The notes beneath the pieces were generated by a model. That model did no database searches. It had not been told where the DNA came from and saw nothing but the letters and a program-made list of their open reading frames with translations. 64,000 bases of DNA from Fusobacterium sp. FSA-380-WT-3A (GTDB lineage Bacteria; Fusobacteriota; Fusobacteriia; Fusobacteriales; Fusobacteriaceae). A program made the translations under genes and the position numbers. This document shows positions 59,853 to 64,000 of this stretch, in pieces (position 1 is the stretch's first letter; every line of letters begins with the position of its first letter). The DNA is taken from positions 186,001-250,000 of the forward strand of contig NZ_JABAFQ010000002.1 of assembly GCF_012843705.1 (NCBI RefSeq), in the 5' to 3' direction.

Positions 59853-62558
59853 TTATTTATTCGTTTTATAATTAATATTAGATTTACCATATGCTTTTAT
59901 TTTTTGAGTATTTCTATTATATATAGCTCTATCTGAATTAAATATAAGTTGACTATTTTCTATTTTTACATTTCCTATTAATTCCAATGTTTGATTAATA
60001 TTATTTAAAATTCCTTTATCTCCTATTAATATAGTTTTTTCTCCCTTATTATCTATATTTTCTATAGTTGTTTTAGAATTTAAATTTAATTTTTCTTCTT
60101 TAATATTTCCACTTATATTTTCTCCAAAAATTAGAGTTTTATTTTTTTCTGTTTCAGCATATATTTTATTATTTTTTCTAGCTATTATGTTACCTTTTAT
60201 AAAATCATATTCTATATCATCTGATTTTATATTTTGCTTATCTCTCGAAATAATAGTATCTTTTTTTCCAATAATTTTTTGAACCTCATATTTGCCACTT
60301 TTTAATCTAAAATACGCTTTTAAACTTTTTCCTGATAAGTCTGTTACAACTTTTTTTCCTTTATCCACTGTAACAACCTTTCCTTTTACATTATCCATGA
60401 AATTGAATATTAATTTATCTGAATTTCCAGAAAATTTATCTGCTTTTATTTCTTCCATAGTTGTTTTTATACTTATTTTTTCTCCAGATATATCTTTAGT
60501 TACTGTATTTGATAAAATATTATCTGCTAAGATTTTTATATTATTTTGATGGTCAATTGAAACATTACCTATTGCAAATACAGTATTTTTTTGTGTATTA
60601 TAAATAACTTCATTACCTTTTAACTTAGATTCCTCATTATAAACTAATACATTACCTTTTAATTTTAAAATTTTCTCTTCCATTAAATATTCTAAATTAT
60701 TTGAAGTTATTTTTTCATTTTTATCACTTATACCACTAAATTTATTTCCTATAAATATTTTTTCCTTATTTCTTAAGACACCATTTTCTACTAGTCCATT
60801 AAATTTATTATCTTTAGTTTTAAAAGTAATGCTCTCATCAAATTTTATAACTTCTTCTTTTAATTTATAATTTGCTTCTGAAGTTAAAAATTCCTCTTTT
60901 TCAGTAAGTAATTTTACATTATTTTTTATCTTTAAAAATTCATCTTTTTTAAATTCTCCAGTATCTCCTGTAATTATATTTTCTGTATCTTTACTCACAT
61001 ATTTTACTTCATTTAAAATATATCCTAACTCACTAGTTAAATTATAATTTAATCCTTTTCCTGTAAATGTAGAAGTTAAAGTTTCATAATTAAATACTTC
61101 GTTTGTTTGAATCTCATTTTTAGAAATAATATATTCTACATTTTTACTTTTTATTATACTTTTATCCTCTAGATTTTCTATAGTAAAGTCATTTGGTATA
61201 GCACCTCTATCTTTAGAAGTGTAATATTCCAATTTATCTGTTTTTAAAATATTAGTTTTATTAATTGCCTTTACTTTTCCTATAGCATAATAATCTTTCT
61301 TTTGAGTATCAAAAATTATTTTTTCCGCTTCTATTTTATTATTATTTACTTTAGAAATAACATTTCCTAAAATTATATCTCCTATTTTAGTTATATTGTT
61401 ATAATTCATTTGTTGTCCAATACTTATATAGTCCTTATCTTCATAAATATACCCTTCTTTTAACTCCATCTCTTCTTTGGCAAAATTATAAACAAAATTT
61501 TTAGAAGTTGCTTTTCTATCTTCATAAGTATATACAACTTTATCTTTTTTAGATGTAAAATATCCTATTTTAGATTCAACATTATAAATTGCTGAATCAC
61601 CTATAATTTTTTCACCTTTTGCATTAGTTATCTCTACATTTCCATTTAATTCAATAATCTTTTCATCAATTTTATAAATTCCACTATCACCAATAAATTT
61701 TATATCTCCATTAGTTCCATTAACTTTGCCAATTATATCAATTTCCCTCTCTGGTCTTATTTTTTGTATTTTTTGAGAATTTATTATATATCCATCAATT
61801 GTTATTACTGGATTATTATTAGCCATAAAAGTTTCTTTTAAATTATTATAATCTAAATTTTTTCCTTGTATAACTCCTTTTCCATAATATCCTGTAAAAC
61901 CATTTCTGATTTCTATTTTATTTTTATCTATATAATATTTTCCATTTTTAAACTCACCAGAAAAACCATCTTCTTCAGAATTAATATTTTTAAATTTTCC
62001 ATTTCCTGTAAGAGTGAATAAATTTTTCTTTTCTTGGTAAACTCCTTTATCTCCTTCTATTAAGAATTTATCATTAGACATTTTTACTTGTTCTCTTATA
62101 TTGATAACATCAAATTTTTTATTAGTTATCAACTCATTACCTTCCAAAGTAATATTTTCTAATTCATTTATAGCTTTTATCCCTTCCTTAGAAACTAACA
62201 AATCCTTATACTGATTATAATTTAATTTATTAGAGAATATTTTCCAACCTTTTCCATTATCTCCAACTATATTTTCTTCTAAAAATAAATTTTTTCCAGC
62301 ATCTACAAATGCTTTATTTCCGGAAAGAGTCATATCTTCATATCTAGCTATAGCTTTTTCAAATTTTGTTGTATCTAAATCCATATCATCTATTTGTCTT
62401 TCAGCTTCTATATGATATCCATCTGTATCATATACAACATTTGTAGTTTCTATAACATTTTTTATTACTCCTAAACCTTTTTCTGGTTTATAGTAATTCA
62501 AGTAAACTATTAAAACTATTCCTGCAGCTATTATAGAATTTTTTAATTTCTTATTCAT
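59853..62558 (-). CDS. Very long LptC/LptA-like lipopolysaccharide-transport protein
   Basis: 901 residues from the ATG at 62558 (AGGAGG four bases upstream; a TTG six codons earlier precedes that site). One membrane helix at about 8-22 leaves the rest in the periplasm. From about 40 to the end it is a string of short beta-strand units of the OstA/LptA type. Motifs of the kind G-D-x-G/A-I-Y, then a charged turn, then L-x-G-N-V-x-I recur (near 180, 315, 335, 860). LptC and LptA are normally about 190 and 185 residues. It lies directly before lptB, and no separate lptA is present in the window. A fused bridge is inferred. Confidence 0.8.
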   Translation of the reverse strand: MNKKLKNSIIAAGIVLIVYLNYYKPEKGLGVIKNVIETTNVVYDTDGYHIEAERQIDDMDLDTTKFEKAIARYEDMTLSGNKAFVDAGKNLFLEENIVGDNGKGWKIFSNKLNYNQYKDLLVSKEGIKAINELENITLEGNELITNKKFDVINIREQVKMSNDKFLIEGDKGVYQEKKNLFTLTGNGKFKNINSEEDGFSGEFKNGKYYIDKNKIEIRNGFTGYYGKGVIQGKNLDYNNLKETFMANNNPVITIDGYIINSQKIQKIRPEREIDIIGKVNGTNGDIKFIGDSGIYKIDEKIIELNGNVEITNAKGEKIIGDSAIYNVESKIGYFTSKKDKVVYTYEDRKATSKNFVYNFAKEEMELKEGYIYEDKDYISIGQQMNYNNITKIGDIILGNVISKVNNNKIEAEKIIFDTQKKDYYAIGKVKAINKTNILKTDKLEYYTSKDRGAIPNDFTIENLEDKSIIKSKNVEYIISKNEIQTNEVFNYETLTSTFTGKGLNYNLTSELGYILNEVKYVSKDTENIITGDTGEFKKDEFLKIKNNVKLLTEKEEFLTSEANYKLKEEVIKFDESITFKTKDNKFNGLVENGVLRNKEKIFIGNKFSGISDKNEKITSNNLEYLMEEKILKLKGNVLVYNEESKLKGNEVIYNTQKNTVFAIGNVSIDHQNNIKILADNILSNTVTKDISGEKISIKTTMEEIKADKFSGNSDKLIFNFMDNVKGKVVTVDKGKKVVTDLSGKSLKAYFRLKSGKYEVQKIIGKKDTIISRDKQNIKSDDIEYDFIKGNIIARKNNKIYAETEKNKTLIFGENISGNIKEEKLNLNSKTTIENIDNKGEKTILIGDKGILNNINQTLELIGNVKIENSQLIFNSDRAIYNRNTQKIKAYGKSNINYKTNK

Positions 62559-62589
62559 TCCTCCTCCTAATTTCAAGTTATTTTAAAAT

Positions 62590-64000
62590 TTAATTTAGGA
62601 TTTTCTTTAACTCATTTATTTTTAATAAAGCTTCCATTGGAGTAAAATTATTTATATCTATCTCTCTTATTAAATCTAATACTTTTTTTTCTTCTTCTGT
62701 TATTTTCTCCTCATTTTTAAGTTTTTCTTCTTTAGTACTTTCTAAATTTATTCCACTATTACTCCCAAATAACATCATTTGCTCTATTCCTAAATTTCTT
62801 TCAATAACATTTTTTCTTTCTTCCAATACATTTAATATTTTTTTAGAATTTTTTAATATTTCTTTAGGAAGACCTGCTAACCTTGCTACCTCAATCCCAT
62901 AAGATTTATCAGCTCCTCCTTGAATAATTTCTCTTAAAAACTTAATTTCATTATCTTTTTCTTGTACTTCAATTCTATAATTAGCTGCTCTTTCTAGTCT
63001 CTCCCCTAATTCAGTAAGTTCATGATAATGAGTAGCAAAAATTGTTTTTGCTTTTATTTTATCATGAATATATTCTGTTATAGCTGAAGCTATGGAAATT
63101 CCATCAAATGTTGAAGTTCCTCTACCTATTTCATCTAATATAATAAACGAATTTTCTGTAGCACTATTTAATATATTAGCTACTTCACTCATTTCTAGCA
63201 TAAACGTTGATTGACCTGTGACTAAATCATCACTAGCACCTATTCTTGTAAAAATTTTATCTATTAATGAAACTTTAGCATAATCAGCTGGAACATAACT
63301 TCCTATATGAGCCATTATAATTATTAAAGCTATCTGTTTCATATAAGTTGATTTTCCTGACATATTTGGTCCTGTAAGAATTATAAAATTTTTATTCTCA
63401 TTTAAAGTAACATTATTTTTTACAAATTCTCCAGTAGGAATTAATTTTTCAACTATTGGATGTCTTCCACCTAATATTTCCATTTCTCCAGTTTCCACTA
63501 TTTCAGGCTTTATATAATTATTCTTTATTGCTACATAAGCCAAAGTAGAAATTACATCAAGATAAGAAATTTTATTACTTAATTCTTGTAACATTTTTAT
63601 ATATTCTTTTAGTTTTCCTGTTAATTCTTTAAATAAATAGTATTCTAAATTTTCTATTCTATTTTTTGCATTTAATATCTTATCTTCATATTCTTTTAAT
63701 TCTGGAACTATATATCTTTCAGCATTTACTAATGTTTGTTTTCTTATATAATAATCAGGAACTAACTCTGAATTAGCTTTAGTTACTTCTATAAAATATC
63801 CAAATACTTTATTATATTTTATTTTTAGTCCTTTTATTCCTGTTTTTTCTCTTTCATTAGCCTCTATTTTTAATAAATAATCTTGACCATGTTCAGCTAT
63901 ATTTCTTAATTCATCTAATTCATCATTATATCCATCTTTTATAATCCCACCTTCTCTTATTGAAAATGGTGGTTCATTAACTATAACTTTTTCTATTAGA
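62590..64000 (-). CDS. mutS: DNA mismatch repair protein MutS, partial (N-terminus beyond window edge)
   Basis: The last 469 residues or so of MutS1. The frame is open to the window edge and shows the lever and clamp region (TGIKGLKIKYNKVFGYFIEVT), then the ABC-type ATPase: Walker A GPNMSGKST, TRIGASDDLVTGQSTFM, Walker B ILDEIGRGTSTFDG and ATHYHELT. The C-terminal dimerisation tail ends in FTPMEALLKINELKKIL. It recognises DNA mismatches. The gene lies 31 bases before the LptC/LptA-like gene. Confidence 0.96.
   Translation of the reverse strand, partial: LIEKVIVNEPPFSIREGGIIKDGYNDELDELRNIAEHGQDYLLKIEANEREKTGIKGLKIKYNKVFGYFIEVTKANSELVPDYYIRKQTLVNAERYIVPELKEYEDKILNAKNRIENLEYYLFKELTGKLKEYIKMLQELSNKISYLDVISTLAYVAIKNNYIKPEIVETGEMEILGGRHPIVEKLIPTGEFVKNNVTLNENKNFIILTGPNMSGKSTYMKQIALIIIMAHIGSYVPADYAKVSLIDKIFTRIGASDDLVTGQSTFMLEMSEVANILNSATENSFIILDEIGRGTSTFDGISIASAITEYIHDKIKAKTIFATHYHELTELGERLERAANYRIEVQEKDNEIKFLREIIQGGADKSYGIEVARLAGLPKEILKNSKKILNVLEERKNVIERNLGIEQMMLFGSNSGINLESTKEEKLKNEEKITEEEKKVLDLIREIDINNFTPMEALLKINELKKILN

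Overview
The window is about 27% G+C by eye, and almost every gene is preceded by a strong AGGAGG-type ribosome binding site. It carries diderm lipopolysaccharide-export genes (lptB, lptF, lptG and a very long LptC/LptA-like protein) beside Firmicute-like features such as PyrK/class 1B PyrD, a PgpH-type HD protein and the ybeY neighbourhood. This combination points to the phylum Fusobacteriota, probably Fusobacterium or a close relative. That assignment is inference from composition and gene content; no species can be named. No transposase, phage gene or CRISPR array was seen.

Layout. 1-520 is the start of a DUF218/YdcF-like membrane protein. 621-6257 is a complete pyrimidine operon (pyrB-pyrK-pyrD-pyrF-pyrC-pyrE, minus strand). 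It has its own promoter, a uridine-rich leader with a short reading frame and an attenuator hairpin before pyrB, and a terminator after pyrE. 6296-12003 holds hflX, proS and recG. 12124-17949 holds an IclR regulator, a tripartite tricarboxylate transporter operon (tctC-tctB-tctA) ending in an RraA-like aldolase, and a divergent AEC permease. 18038-34353 is a hexuronate island. It contains a TRAP transporter with kduI-kduD, an IclR and a GntR/FCD regulator, manA, a ruined uxaC, a second TRAP operon (uxuB-dctP-dctQ-dctM-uxuA), and divergent kdgA-kdgK. 34422-35687 holds a ribbon-helix-helix/WYL regulator and a four-tRNA operon (Val-Asp-Phe-Cys). 35864-44948 holds malQ, a patatin, a class 3-like lipase, ybeY, pgpH and a DinG-type helicase. 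45177 is rpsT. 45514-64000 is one collinear minus-strand run: mutS, lptCA, lptB, alaS, ruvX, secD, secF, alr, an RlmI-like methylase, cvpA, lptF, lptG, an M16 protease, dut, an RluA-type synthase and a DUF368/PopT protein.

How the genes work together. In the hexuronate island two branches meet at 2-keto-3-deoxygluconate. KduI and KduD process 5-keto-4-deoxyuronate released from unsaturated uronides. UxuB and UxuA turn fructuronate into the same compound through mannonate. KdgK and KdgA then give pyruvate and glyceraldehyde-3-phosphate. Each branch has its own TRAP transporter. The glucuronate isomerase gene (uxaC) between uxuA and manA is a pseudogene with many lesions, so the glucuronate entry step is broken here while the rest is intact. 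Short palindromes near TTTCnTATATGAAA occur both before tctC and before kdgA, suggesting that the transporter operon and the uronate genes share a regulator.

Points that stand out: the uridine-rich attenuator before pyrB; a PyrB catalytic chain carrying only the zinc knuckle of PyrI; JAMM metalloprotease-like domains at the N-termini of both HflX and the DinG-type helicase; the 901-residue LptC/LptA-like protein; and the decayed uxaC.
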